Source: Dyella sp. ASV24 (GTDB lineage Bacteria > Pseudomonadota > Gammaproteobacteria > Xanthomonadales > Rhodanobacteraceae). Taken from it: a stretch of DNA of 39,076 nt. A program made the translations under genes and the position numbers. This document shows, in pieces, positions 26,439 to 35,275 of this stretch (position 1 is its first letter; each line of letters opens with the position of its first letter). The DNA lies in the NCBI RefSeq assembly GCF_016428905.1, contig NZ_JAELTQ010000030.1, positions 1 to 39,076 of the forward strand, in the 5' to 3' direction. The notes under the pieces are model-generated. The model was not told the origin of the DNA, searched no databases, and was given only the letters and a program-made list of their open reading frames with translations.

Positions 26439-27716
26439 ATGGGCCTGCCATTGCGCTATCTCTACACCCTGGCCATGTATCTGGTGACGCCGCTGATTGT
26501 GCTGCGGCTGTTGGCGCGTGGCGTGCGCTACGGCGATTACCACAAGCGTTGGCGCGAGCGTTTCGGCTACTTCGATGCACCGGGATTCAAAGGCAGTCTA
26601 TGGGTGCATGCGGTGTCGGTGGGTGAGGTCAATGCGGCCGAGCCGCTGATCAAGGCCTTGCAGGCGGACTATCCGAATGCCCCGTTGGTGGTGACCACGG
26701 TCACGCCCACCGGCTCGGAGCGCGTGCGGCAGTTGTTCGGCGACAGCGTGTTTCATGTCTACCTGCCTTATGACCTGCCGTTCGCGGTGTCCCGTTTCTT
26801 CAAGCGGGTACGGCCGCGCCTGGCGATCATCGTGGAAACCGAGATCTGGCCAAATCTGTACTTTGCGTGCCGGCGTCGCAGTATTCCCCTGATGATCGTC
26901 AACGCGCGCCTTTCCGAGCGCTCTCTGCGCGGCTACAAGCCTATGGGAAGTCTGGTGGCGCAGGCGCTTCGGTGCGTGCAGCAGATCGCTGCGCAGTCGC
27001 GCACCGATGCAGCGCGCTATCGCGAACTTGGCGCCGATCGCGAGAAAGTCACGGTCACCGGTAATCTTAAATTCGACATGCCCGTGCCCTATGACGCTGA
27101 GCGCAAGGGCGAAGAGCTGCGCCAGCAATGGGGCTGTCTGCGCCCCGTCTGGATAGCGGGCAGCACGCACGAAGGCGAGGAGCTACCCGTGCTGGAAGCG
27201 CATCTGGAGGTGCTCAAACGCCTGCCCGATGCCTTGCTGCTGATCGCCCCGCGCCACCCCGAGCGTTTCAAGCTGGTGGAAAGCTCGGCCCGCAGCCTGG
27301 GCTTCACGGTAGGTGCGCGCAGCGCCGATCGCGTACCCACCGCCGCCCACCAAGTGTTCGTGATCGATGCGATGGGCGAGTTGATGCCGTTTTATGCGGG
27401 CTCGGATCTCGCTTTCGTGGGCGGCAGCCTTGTGCCCATCGGTGGCCATAACGTACTGGAGCCTGCGGCGCTGTCGACCCCGGTGCTGGTGGGTCCGCAT
27501 ACCTTCAACTTCGAAGAGATCACGCTGACCTTGATCAGCGAGGGCGGGGCGTCGCGCGTCAACACTCCGGAGGATCTCGGTGCAGCCGTCCTCCAGCTCC
27601 TGCGTGACCCACCACAGCGCAAACGCATGGGTGAAGCCGCCCGCATCGTGTTCGACAGCGAACGTGGCGCAGTCAAGCGCGTGATGGGGATGATCGACGG
27701 CCTGCTGCAGGAATAG
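26439..27716 (+). CDS. waaA: 3-deoxy-D-manno-octulosonic acid (Kdo) transferase
   Basis: 425 residues, the same length as E. coli WaaA. It transfers Kdo from CMP-Kdo to lipid IVA at the inner face of the inner membrane. It has an N-terminal membrane anchor (about residues 5-25), then the conserved LWVHAVSVGEVNAAEPL (catalytic Glu, about 60). The block VETEIWPNL follows at about 133. The donor-binding half has AGSTHEGEE (about 238), APRHPERF (about 270) and GGSLVPIGGHNVLEPAA (about 328). The longer in-frame extension back to 26130 overlaps lpxL and is rejected. It forms a divergent pair with lpxL, so both lipid A steps may be controlled from the shared 124-bp gap. Confidence 0.96.
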   Translation: MGLPLRYLYTLAMYLVTPLIVLRLLARGVRYGDYHKRWRERFGYFDAPGFKGSLWVHAVSVGEVNAAEPLIKALQADYPNAPLVVTTVTPTGSERVRQLFGDSVFHVYLPYDLPFAVSRFFKRVRPRLAIIVETEIWPNLYFACRRRSIPLMIVNARLSERSLRGYKPMGSLVAQALRCVQQIAAQSRTDAARYRELGADREKVTVTGNLKFDMPVPYDAERKGEELRQQWGCLRPVWIAGSTHEGEELPVLEAHLEVLKRLPDALLLIAPRHPERFKLVESSARSLGFTVGARSADRVPTAAHQVFVIDAMGELMPFYAGSDLAFVGGSLVPIGGHNVLEPAALSTPVLVGPHTFNFEEITLTLISEGGASRVNTPEDLGAAVLQLLRDPPQRKRMGEAARIVFDSERGAVKRVMGMIDGLLQE

Positions 27717-27754
27717 ACGTCCGGGCGGCTGCCGATCCGAATGCCGAATGCAAT

Positions 27755-27777
27755 GAGGCCGGGACTAGCCCGGCCTC
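27755..27777. terminator. Hairpin between convergent waaA and tolC
   Basis: The perfect 9-bp stem GAGGCCGGG (27755-27763) and CCCGGCCTC (27769-27777) has loop ACTAG. Only weakly T-rich sequence follows on each strand. It probably serves both genes. Confidence 0.7.
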
Positions 27778-27805
27778 GTCGTTCTTGCGTAGAGCGGATG
27801 CTGTC

Positions 27806-29140
27806 TTACTGGAGCATCGCGTTGACCAGTTCCATGTCCTTTACGTCGATGGAGCCAGCCGATTCCTTCAGTTGGAGCTGATCCAGCACCAACGCGTGGC
27901 GGGACTGCGAGTAGCTGCTTTCGGCCTGAGTCAGCGTCTGAATCGCATTGAGCACGTTCAACATGGTCTGCGTACCCACGTCGAAGCCGGCGCGTGTGGC
28001 TTCCAGCGCCTTCTGGCCGGAGTCGACCGAGGCCTTGTTGGCCTCGACCTGGCTGATGCCGGCGAGCACGGAGCGGTAGTAGTTCAACGTATTGCGTACC
28101 ACCAGTCGACGGCTGGATTCGAGCGCGTCCTGTGCTTCGTCGCGCTGGTAGATCGACTGACGTACCTTGGACTGAGTGGCGCCGCCGGAGAAGATCGGGA
28201 TGTTCACCGAAAGTCCGACCGTCGTGCCGTACTGGCCGTTACCGCGCAGCCCTGCCGCGCTGGCCTGTTCGAACCAGCTCGTGCTCTTGCCGCGCTGCAC
28301 GGATGCATCGAGCGTCGGCAGATGGCCCGCGCGCGCCGCATCGATGCTGTGCTCGGCCGCCTGCACGGTGTACTGGTTGGACTGGATCGTGGCGTTCGAC
28401 TGCAGTGCAGCCTGCACCCAGGCGTTCGGATCAGCCGGGGTCGGGGGTTGAAGCGGCAGGTCTTCGCGCAGCTTTTTCAGGTCGCCGACCGGCTTGCCGG
28501 TGATCTGCGTGAGCGCTTCCCTGGAGTCGTTGAGCGTGTTCTGCGCCGCGATGGTCTGAGCCTTGGCCAGCTCGTAATACGACTTGGCCTGATAGACGTC
28601 CGTGATGGCGGACAGGCCTACCTTGAAACGCTGATCGGCCTGATCGTAAGCCTCTTTGTAGGCGTCTTCGTTGGCCTTGGCGAACACGAGCGCATCCTGG
28701 CTGGTCAGCACGCCGAAGTAAGCCGTGGTGACGCGCACATAGAGGTCCTGCAGCGAGGCCTCGTATGCCGAATTCTGCGAGGACGCCTGCGACTTGGCAG
28801 CCGACAGGTTGGCCCACTGGCTCAGGTCCACGATCGACTGGGTCAACGTGGCGGACACTGCGCGCGTGCGCGAGTGGCCGGTATCGCTGACGAGCAGGCC
28901 GCTGCTCGACTGGCTACCGGTCGACTGCTGCGTCAGGCCGAAGCTGCCATTGAGCTGCGGCAGCATCAGCGCACGCGCCTGAGTGACGCCTTCACCGGTA
29001 GCGAGCCGCGTGGCTTCCGCCTGCGACAGCACCGGGTCATTGGCGCGTGCTTCTCGGTATGCATCCAGCAAGTCCTCGCTATGGCCGGCCAGCGGGAACG
29101 CCGACAGGGCCAGTGCAAGGGTCAGAAGCTTCAAGCGCAT
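27806..29140 (-). CDS. tolC: TolC-family outer-membrane efflux/secretion channel
   Basis: A 444-residue outer-membrane factor that forms the trimeric exit duct for tripartite efflux pumps and type I secretion. A signal peptide (about residues 1-21) is followed by two repeated coiled-coil/beta halves. These have AYREARANDPVL (about 27), QSIVDLSQWANLSAAK (about 103), a second-half AEHSIDAARAGHLPTLDAS (about 260), and FDVGTQTMLNVLNAI (about 385). The ATG at 29140 has GAGG 7 bases upstream; ATG at 29152 would place that site inside the gene. It lies 28 bp after pcm and is probably cotranscribed with it. No pump genes are adjacent. Confidence 0.94.
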   Translation of the reverse strand: MRLKLLTLALALSAFPLAGHSEDLLDAYREARANDPVLSQAEATRLATGEGVTQARALMLPQLNGSFGLTQQSTGSQSSSGLLVSDTGHSRTRAVSATLTQSIVDLSQWANLSAAKSQASSQNSAYEASLQDLYVRVTTAYFGVLTSQDALVFAKANEDAYKEAYDQADQRFKVGLSAITDVYQAKSYYELAKAQTIAAQNTLNDSREALTQITGKPVGDLKKLREDLPLQPPTPADPNAWVQAALQSNATIQSNQYTVQAAEHSIDAARAGHLPTLDASVQRGKSTSWFEQASAAGLRGNGQYGTTVGLSVNIPIFSGGATQSKVRQSIYQRDEAQDALESSRRLVVRNTLNYYRSVLAGISQVEANKASVDSGQKALEATRAGFDVGTQTMLNVLNAIQTLTQAESSYSQSRHALVLDQLQLKESAGSIDVKDMELVNAMLQ

Positions 29141-29168
29141 GGGTTGCCTCATGTATAGGGAAATAAGG

Positions 29169-29828
29169 TCAGAAAACGAAGCGACGCGGCGGCTCGGCGT
29201 GCTTCAGGTACGGCAGGTCGGTTTCAAACAGCGACTCTTCGCGATAGCGGCCGTTGCCTTCGTGGGTCAGCAGTAGCACGTGCTGCACCGGCGATTCGCC
29301 GCGCACCACCAGCATACGGCCACCCGGCTTCAGCCAACCGAGAAAGCGCTGCGGAATCTCGGATACCGCGCCAGTCACTACCAGCGCGTCGAACAAACCG
29401 GTCGGCTGCCACGCATTCACCGCTTCGCCCACTTCGAGCTTCACGTTGCTGATGCCCGCATTGGCCAGGCGCGCGCCAGCAGCGGTGACGAAGTCAGCGT
29501 GGATGTCCAGGCTGGTGACGTGGCCGGCGAGCTTGGCCATGCATGCAGTGAGGAAGCCCGAACCCGTGCCGATCTCCAGCACCTGATCGTTAGGCGTCAG
29601 CTCCAGCGCCTGCAACACGCGGCCCTCGACCACCGGCTTCATCATCACCTCGCCATGTCCCAGCGGCAGGCAGAGGTCGGCGAAAGCCAGCTTGCGGTGC
29701 TCCGGGGCAACGAAGTCCTCGCGGCGCACGCTGCCCAGCACGTCGAGTACGCGGGCATCCAGCACCTCCCAGGGGCGCACCTGGTTTTCCACCATGTTCA
29801 CTCGCGCCTGTTCGAAGTTCATCGCCAT
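29169..29828 (-). CDS. pcm: Protein-L-isoaspartate O-methyltransferase family protein
   Basis: 219 residues with a class I S-adenosylmethionine fold: VLEIGTGSGFLTACMA (motif I, about residues 79-94) and VTSLDIHADFV (acidic post-I strand, about 100). The family repairs isoaspartyl residues in aged proteins. In this sequence the usual substrate loop (a QTIS-like segment before motif I) reads HGEVMMKPVVEGR, a variant I associate with xanthomonad and pseudomonad genes beside tolC. True repair activity is therefore not certain. Starts at 29828 or 29822 are both possible. It is upstream of tolC on the same strand. Confidence 0.85.
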   Translation of the reverse strand: MAMNFEQARVNMVENQVRPWEVLDARVLDVLGSVRREDFVAPEHRKLAFADLCLPLGHGEVMMKPVVEGRVLQALELTPNDQVLEIGTGSGFLTACMAKLAGHVTSLDIHADFVTAAGARLANAGISNVKLEVGEAVNAWQPTGLFDALVVTGAVSEIPQRFLGWLKPGGRMLVVRGESPVQHVLLLTHEGNGRYREESLFETDLPYLKHAEPPRRFVF

Positions 29829-29979
29829 GTTGCTACGTCCCAATTTGAATCGGAAAAAAGGCTAAAAATCATAAGCGCTTAGCCATCTTCCGACAATGTG
29901 CAAAGCCTGCGGCCTTGGTAGTACGGCACGAAGTGCCGGAAGTCACCGCGCTCAGTTGACGGAAGTCATGCGTGGCGCG

Positions 29980-29993
29980 GTGTCCGCGGACAC
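29980..29993. repeat. 14-bp perfect palindrome
   Basis: GTGTCCGCGGACAC reads the same on both strands and touches the stop codon (29994-29996) of the 116-residue gene. With no loop it is a poor RNA hairpin and looks more like a dimeric protein-binding site. The neighbouring gap (29844-29979) also repeats a CGGAAGTCA unit (29937 and 29959). Confidence 0.5.
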
Positions 29994-30344
29994 TTAGCCG
30001 TAAAACACTCGGGCACCGCGCCTATGGTTCCCCTTCTGTGCGACAGCCGTCTGACCGGGCAGGCGCGCCAAGGCATCTTGCATGGCTTGATGCAAGGATG
30101 CGTCAAGGCGCTGGACGCGGGCGGCCGGCGAGGCGAGGGCGCGGCTCTGCGCCGCCACCTCCAGCCAGGCCAGCCAGCGGGCGATCCGGCCCCGTTCGAC
30201 GGCGTCCAGCCCGGAAAGGGCCGTACGTGCCAAAAAGGCGGCCTGCCGCGCGCCACCCGCCGCATGCTCGAGCCATAGGGCGAGCGCACGTTGAGCGAGG
30301 CGGTAGGCTGGACTGAGGGAAAGTTCGGCGATAGTGGTCGACAT
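29994..30344 (-). CDS. Hypothetical small protein, Ala/Arg-rich
   Basis: 116 residues, not recognised. It is predicted almost all helical (LAQRALALWLEHAAGGARQAAF, written here only as about residues 16-37; also SLHQAMQDALARLPG). It has no signal peptide, Cys or membrane segment. It is divergent from the TetR gene with a 98-bp shared control region, the arrangement often seen for a TetR target. There is no clear Shine-Dalgarno, and high-GC DNA yields chance frames, so it could be spurious. Consistent helical character and context favour a real gene. Confidence 0.5.
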   Translation of the reverse strand: MSTTIAELSLSPAYRLAQRALALWLEHAAGGARQAAFLARTALSGLDAVERGRIARWLAWLEVAAQSRALASPAARVQRLDASLHQAMQDALARLPGQTAVAQKGNHRRGARVFYG

Positions 30345-30368
30345 GAACGAAGCCGTGTATCTTGGCCG

Positions 30369-30397
30369 TGGAAAATAACTAAACCGCCGCGTATACT
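30369..30397 (+). promoter_or_regulatory. Promoter of the tetR gene with internal direct repeats
   Basis: TGGAAA (30369-30374), a 17-base spacer, then TATACT (30392-30397) fit a housekeeping promoter. Two ACTAAAC copies start 17 bases apart (30378 and 30395), the second overlapping the -10 box. They could bind the regulator itself; autoregulation is typical of TetR proteins but is inferred here. Confidence 0.6.
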
Positions 30398-30410
30398 AAA
30401 CGGGCGTTAC

Positions 30411-30434
30411 CCATTTGTGAAGCCATTTGTGAAG
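30411..30434 (+). repeat. 12-bp perfect tandem repeat in the tetR leader
   Basis: CCATTTGTGAAG occurs twice back to back (30411-30422 and 30423-30434), ending at the GAAGG that serves as Shine-Dalgarno, 8 bases before the start codon at 30443. Copy number could change by slippage and alter leader length. Confidence 0.9.
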
Positions 30435-30442
30435 GTATAGCC

Positions 30443-31093
30443 ATGAGCACGATCCCGCAGACCAAGCCTCAGGGGCCCGGCCGTCCCAAGGACATGGAAA
30501 AGCGCGCGGCGATCCTAGAGGCCGCCAAAGGCCTGTTCATCCGCAACGCCTTCGCTGGCACCAGCATGGACGCCGTGGCAGCGGAAGCGGGTGTATCCAA
30601 GCTCACCGTCTACAGCCACTTTGGCGACAAGGACAACCTGTTCCGCGAGGTCATCCGCGCCCGCATTCAGGACCTCATTCCCGAGGACACCTACCACTAC
30701 GACCCGGCCGAGGACATCCGCGAGACGTTGCAGCGCATCGCCTTGCACCATGTACGCCTCGACTGTGACGTCCAGAACGTCGGCACCTTCCGCGCCATCC
30801 TCAGTGACTGCCGTCAGGGCAATCCGCGCTACGGCAAGCTGCTGTGGGAAGAAGGCCCCGATCGCACCCAGGGCCTCATGAAACGGCTCCTGCAACAGGC
30901 GGTTGACGACAGCAAGCTGGACATCGCCAACGTTGCCCGCGCCGCAGGCCAGTTCATCTCCCTGATCAAGGGCGAAATGCTCATGCGCCGCATGTTCGGC
31001 TGCGAAGAGTGCGCCCAGTCCTACGCCGCGGAGCTGGAACAGACCGCCCGCGATGGTGTGGACATGTTCCTGCGGGCCTATCTGCCCCGCTGA
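30443..31093 (+). CDS. TetR/AcrR-family transcriptional regulator
   Basis: 216 residues. The N-terminal helix-turn-helix is at about residues 30-65 (GTSMDAVAAEAGVSKLTVYSHFGDK written in parts: TSMDAVAAEAGVSK, then TVYSHFGDKDNLFREV). The C-terminal helical ligand/dimer domain carries GTFRAILSDCRQGNPRYGKL and CEECAQSYAAEL and resembles the AefR/TetR_C_7 type. Such repressors often control efflux or quorum-related genes. Nearby candidates are the divergent small gene and tolC/pcm beyond it. The start is fixed by GAAGG and a good promoter. Confidence 0.9.
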   Translation: MSTIPQTKPQGPGRPKDMEKRAAILEAAKGLFIRNAFAGTSMDAVAAEAGVSKLTVYSHFGDKDNLFREVIRARIQDLIPEDTYHYDPAEDIRETLQRIALHHVRLDCDVQNVGTFRAILSDCRQGNPRYGKLLWEEGPDRTQGLMKRLLQQAVDDSKLDIANVARAAGQFISLIKGEMLMRRMFGCEECAQSYAAELEQTARDGVDMFLRAYLPR

Positions 31094-31145
31094 CCGCCCT
31101 TTTGAGGCCGCACTCGCGGCCTCCGTCGCTTCGTGCTCAAATAGA

Positions 31146-33257
<2,112 letters not shown>

Positions 33258-33269
33258 CGACCAAGGGCC

Positions 33270-33303
33270 GTTGTTCCGGTAGCGACAGCGCTGCCGGAAC
33301 AAC
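33270..33303 (+). terminator. Long hairpin after thiC, without U-run
   Basis: A 15-bp stem pairs 33270-33284 with 33289-33303 (GTTGTTCCGGTAGCG with CGCTGCCGGAACAAC, one G-U pair), with loop ACAG. It starts 12 bases after the stop. Lacking a T-tract, it may protect the mRNA 3' end rather than terminate by itself. Confidence 0.6.
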
Positions 33304-33356
33304 GTGCGACGGGTTTCGCGAGGACGCTCTGCCTCGAAGCTTTTTGCGATGCGATC

Positions 33357-33384
33357 AACGGCCGGCATGAGCCCGGCCGTTTTT
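33357..33384 (+). terminator. Rho-independent terminator of thiC
   Basis: The stem AACGGCCGG (33357-33365) and CCGGCCGTT (33373-33381) has loop CATGAGC and is followed by TTT. It is the second hairpin after thiC. Confidence 0.85.
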
Positions 33385-33476
33385 CGTTGCCTGAAAGATG
33401 CTGGGCATGCATGGCCCGGTCATCGGAAGGGCGACACGCGCGTTGGAATAATCACATCGCCACCAGGAGATGCGTC

Positions 33477-33653
33477 ATGTCGTCACCAGACAACGCCCGC
33501 CAGGGACATGTGGTTCTCAGCACCGTGCTCGCCACCGTGGCCCTGGGCGTCCTGCTCGCCAGCGCCGTGATGTGGTGGGTGACCGGCATGGACGATGGCG
33601 GCTCTTTTCCGGGGCAGGCGGTCACCGCCACCGCGGATGCCTCAACGACCTGA
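33477..33653 (+). CDS. Small single-pass membrane protein
   Basis: 58 residues, unrecognised. A short polar N-terminus (SSPDNARQGH) precedes one transmembrane helix (about residues 12-35: VVLSTVLATVALGVLLASAV) and a small acidic and then Thr-rich tail. It is probably an inner-membrane protein with the C-terminus in the periplasm or a retained signal anchor. AGGAGA lies 7 bases before the ATG, and a strong terminator follows, so it is a stand-alone gene. Its 92-bp gap from the thiC terminator should hold the promoter. Function unknown. Confidence 0.7.
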   Translation: MSSPDNARQGHVVLSTVLATVALGVLLASAVMWWVTGMDDGGSFPGQAVTATADASTT

Positions 33654-33663
33654 CATAGGGCAC

Positions 33664-33695
33664 AAAAAAACGCCGCCCGAGGGCGGCGTTTTTTT
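33664..33695. terminator. Bidirectional terminator between the small membrane protein and ppa
   Basis: Seven A (33664-33670), CGCCGCCC (33671-33678), GA, GGGCGGCG (33681-33688), then seven T (33689-33695). It is symmetrical and works on both strands. Confidence 0.96.
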
Positions 33696-33712
33696 CATGC
33701 TGCACGTCAGGC

Positions 33713-34252
33713 TCAGGCCTTCTTGTCAGCCTGGTAGCGCTCGATGCCGCTGAGGATCTCAGCCTTGGCTTCGTCGGCGCCGACCCAGCCTTCCACCTTG
33801 ACCCACTTGCCCTTCTCGAGATCCTTGTAGTGCTCGAAGAAGTGGCCGATGCGCTCCAGCCAGTGGCCGGAGACCGCCTTGATGTCCTTGATGTGTGCGT
33901 AGCCAGCGAAGATCTTCTCGACCGGCACCACCACCAGCTTCTCGTCGCTGCCGGCTTCGTCGGTCATCTTGAGCATGCCGACCGGATGGCAGCGGATCAC
34001 CGCGCCCGGCACCAGCGGCAGCGGCAGGATCACCAGCGCATCGAGCGGATCGCCATCGCCGCCGAGCGTGCCGGGGACGTAGCCGTAGTTGCACGGGTAG
34101 CGCATCGGCGTGGACAAAATGCGGTCGACGAAAATCGCGCCACTTTCCTTCTCCACCTCGTACTTGACGGGCTCCGCATCCTTCGGGATTTCGATGATGA
34201 CGTTGATTTCGTCCGGAACCTTGCGGCCGGCGGGTACGAGGTGCAGACCCAT
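33713..34252 (-). CDS. ppa: Inorganic pyrophosphatase (soluble, family I)
   Basis: A 179-residue cytoplasmic Mg2+-dependent enzyme that hydrolyses pyrophosphate to two phosphates, pulling biosynthesis forward. Active-site blocks are [18 protein letters not shown] (about residues 21-38), [14 protein letters not shown] (about 50-63), and the signature [10 protein letters not shown] (about 65-74) with its metal-binding Asp residues. AAGGA lies 8 bases before the ATG at 34252; an upstream in-frame start at 34282 would skip this site. It is the last gene of the minus-strand series and ends at a strong terminator. Confidence 0.97.
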   Translation of the reverse strand: MGLHLVPAGRKVPDEINVIIEIPKDAEPVKYEVEKESGAIFVDRILSTPMRYPCNYGYVPGTLGGDGDPLDALVILPLPLVPGAVIRCHPVGMLKMTDEAGSDEKLVVVPVEKIFAGYAHIKDIKAVSGHWLERIGHFFEHYKDLEKGKWVKVEGWVGADEAKAEILSGIERYQADKKA

Positions 34253-34379
34253 GATGCGTGTCCTTAGGCGTAGTGAGTGCAAAGACTTGAAATTCTACGG
34301 CAAAAGGTGGTGCATCGCAGCAGCCCGGGGCTGCGCGACCGGGTTGCAGTTCAGCGTGAGACGGACGCTCTCGAGTCGC

Positions 34380-35216
34380 TCAGGCCTGGTAGGGGCGCTC
34401 CCGTAACCATTTGGTGGCAATCCATTTTTCACCCTTGATCACGGGCAGGCCCGCGTGCAGCGATGCCTCGTCGCCGGTCTCGTAAGCGAAATAGACGGCT
34501 GAACCGCGCATGGCCGTCACGGTCAGACCGATGCGAGGGAAGGCCGTGCCGCCACCTTCTTCGGGCGTGTTGAGGTACATCACCACGCTGGCAATGCGTT
34601 GGCCGCCACGCGCAGTGATGGTGGAGAAGCCCGGCTGCTCGGGGTTGAACCAGTCGAAATGCGGTTCGTACTCCTGGCCCGGCTGGTAGTGCAGGATCTG
34701 CAGGCCTTCGCCGTGGTTGACCGGAATGGCGAGCAGATCGGCGATGCGCTGTTCGATGCGCTGTACGAGGGGTGTTTCGCCGATGCCGAAGAACATGCCC
34801 TGACTGGTGCGCCGCTGATCCGTCTGATGGCGGCCGTCAACGTCTACGGTGAGCGAGCGGGCAAGCCGGGGGCTTGCCTCAGCCACCAACCCGTCGCATT
34901 CCTCGGGCGTGAGCAGGTTCTCCAGCACGCGCACCACAGGGGCATCCGTGCTGACGGTGACCTTCACCGGATGCTCGCCGACGGTCTGCAAGGGCGCTTG
35001 CGGGTGGCGGGTTCGAGCCCCAACCACTTTGTTCTTCGCTGCGGCCATGACAGTGGCCAAAGGCATGTTCAGCACGCGGGCGACGATCTGGCGGCTCTGC
35101 TCGCCGCCATAGCCTGCGTCCTTGAGCATCTTCAGCAAGTCGCTGAGGCTGCAGCCGGAGCGGCTGGTGGAAAGAATCCATTCACGCAGTTCGGGGCGGA
35201 TCGTGAGGTTGCTCAT
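34380..35216 (-). CDS. 2-oxoglutarate/Fe(II) oxygenase, prolyl-4-hydroxylase-like
   Basis: 278 residues. Residues 1-90 form a helical extension (LSDLLKMLKDAGYGGEQSR). Residues 95-275 form the double-stranded beta-helix dioxygenase. Iron ligands are His186 and Asp188 (EPHFDWF) and His254 (SLHAGLPV); Lys264 (KGEKW) fits the 2-oxoglutarate carboxylate site. The fold matches the P4H alpha-subunit family, whose bacterial members hydroxylate proline in peptides or in proteins such as EF-Tu. The substrate here is unknown. It lies 59 bp downstream of the prolyl oligopeptidase gene on the same strand, so both may be cotranscribed. Confidence 0.88.
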   Translation of the reverse strand: MSNLTIRPELREWILSTSRSGCSLSDLLKMLKDAGYGGEQSRQIVARVLNMPLATVMAAAKNKVVGARTRHPQAPLQTVGEHPVKVTVSTDAPVVRVLENLLTPEECDGLVAEASPRLARSLTVDVDGRHQTDQRRTSQGMFFGIGETPLVQRIEQRIADLLAIPVNHGEGLQILHYQPGQEYEPHFDWFNPEQPGFSTITARGGQRIASVVMYLNTPEEGGGTAFPRIGLTVTAMRGSAVYFAYETGDEASLHAGLPVIKGEKWIATKWLRERPYQA

Positions 35217-35275
35217 GCGGAAAAATGAAGGTGCGCCGGCTTATGCCAGCGCACCATGGTACGCAGGAGCGTCGC

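Noticed and set aside
26130..27716. 528-residue extended WaaA
   Set aside because: The first 103 codons are antisense to lpxL and lack homology; the ATG at 26439 gives exactly the E. coli length.
27785..29158. 457-codon plus-strand frame opposite tolC
   Set aside because: It is a codon-bias shadow of tolC with no recognisable domain and crosses the waaA-tolC terminator region.
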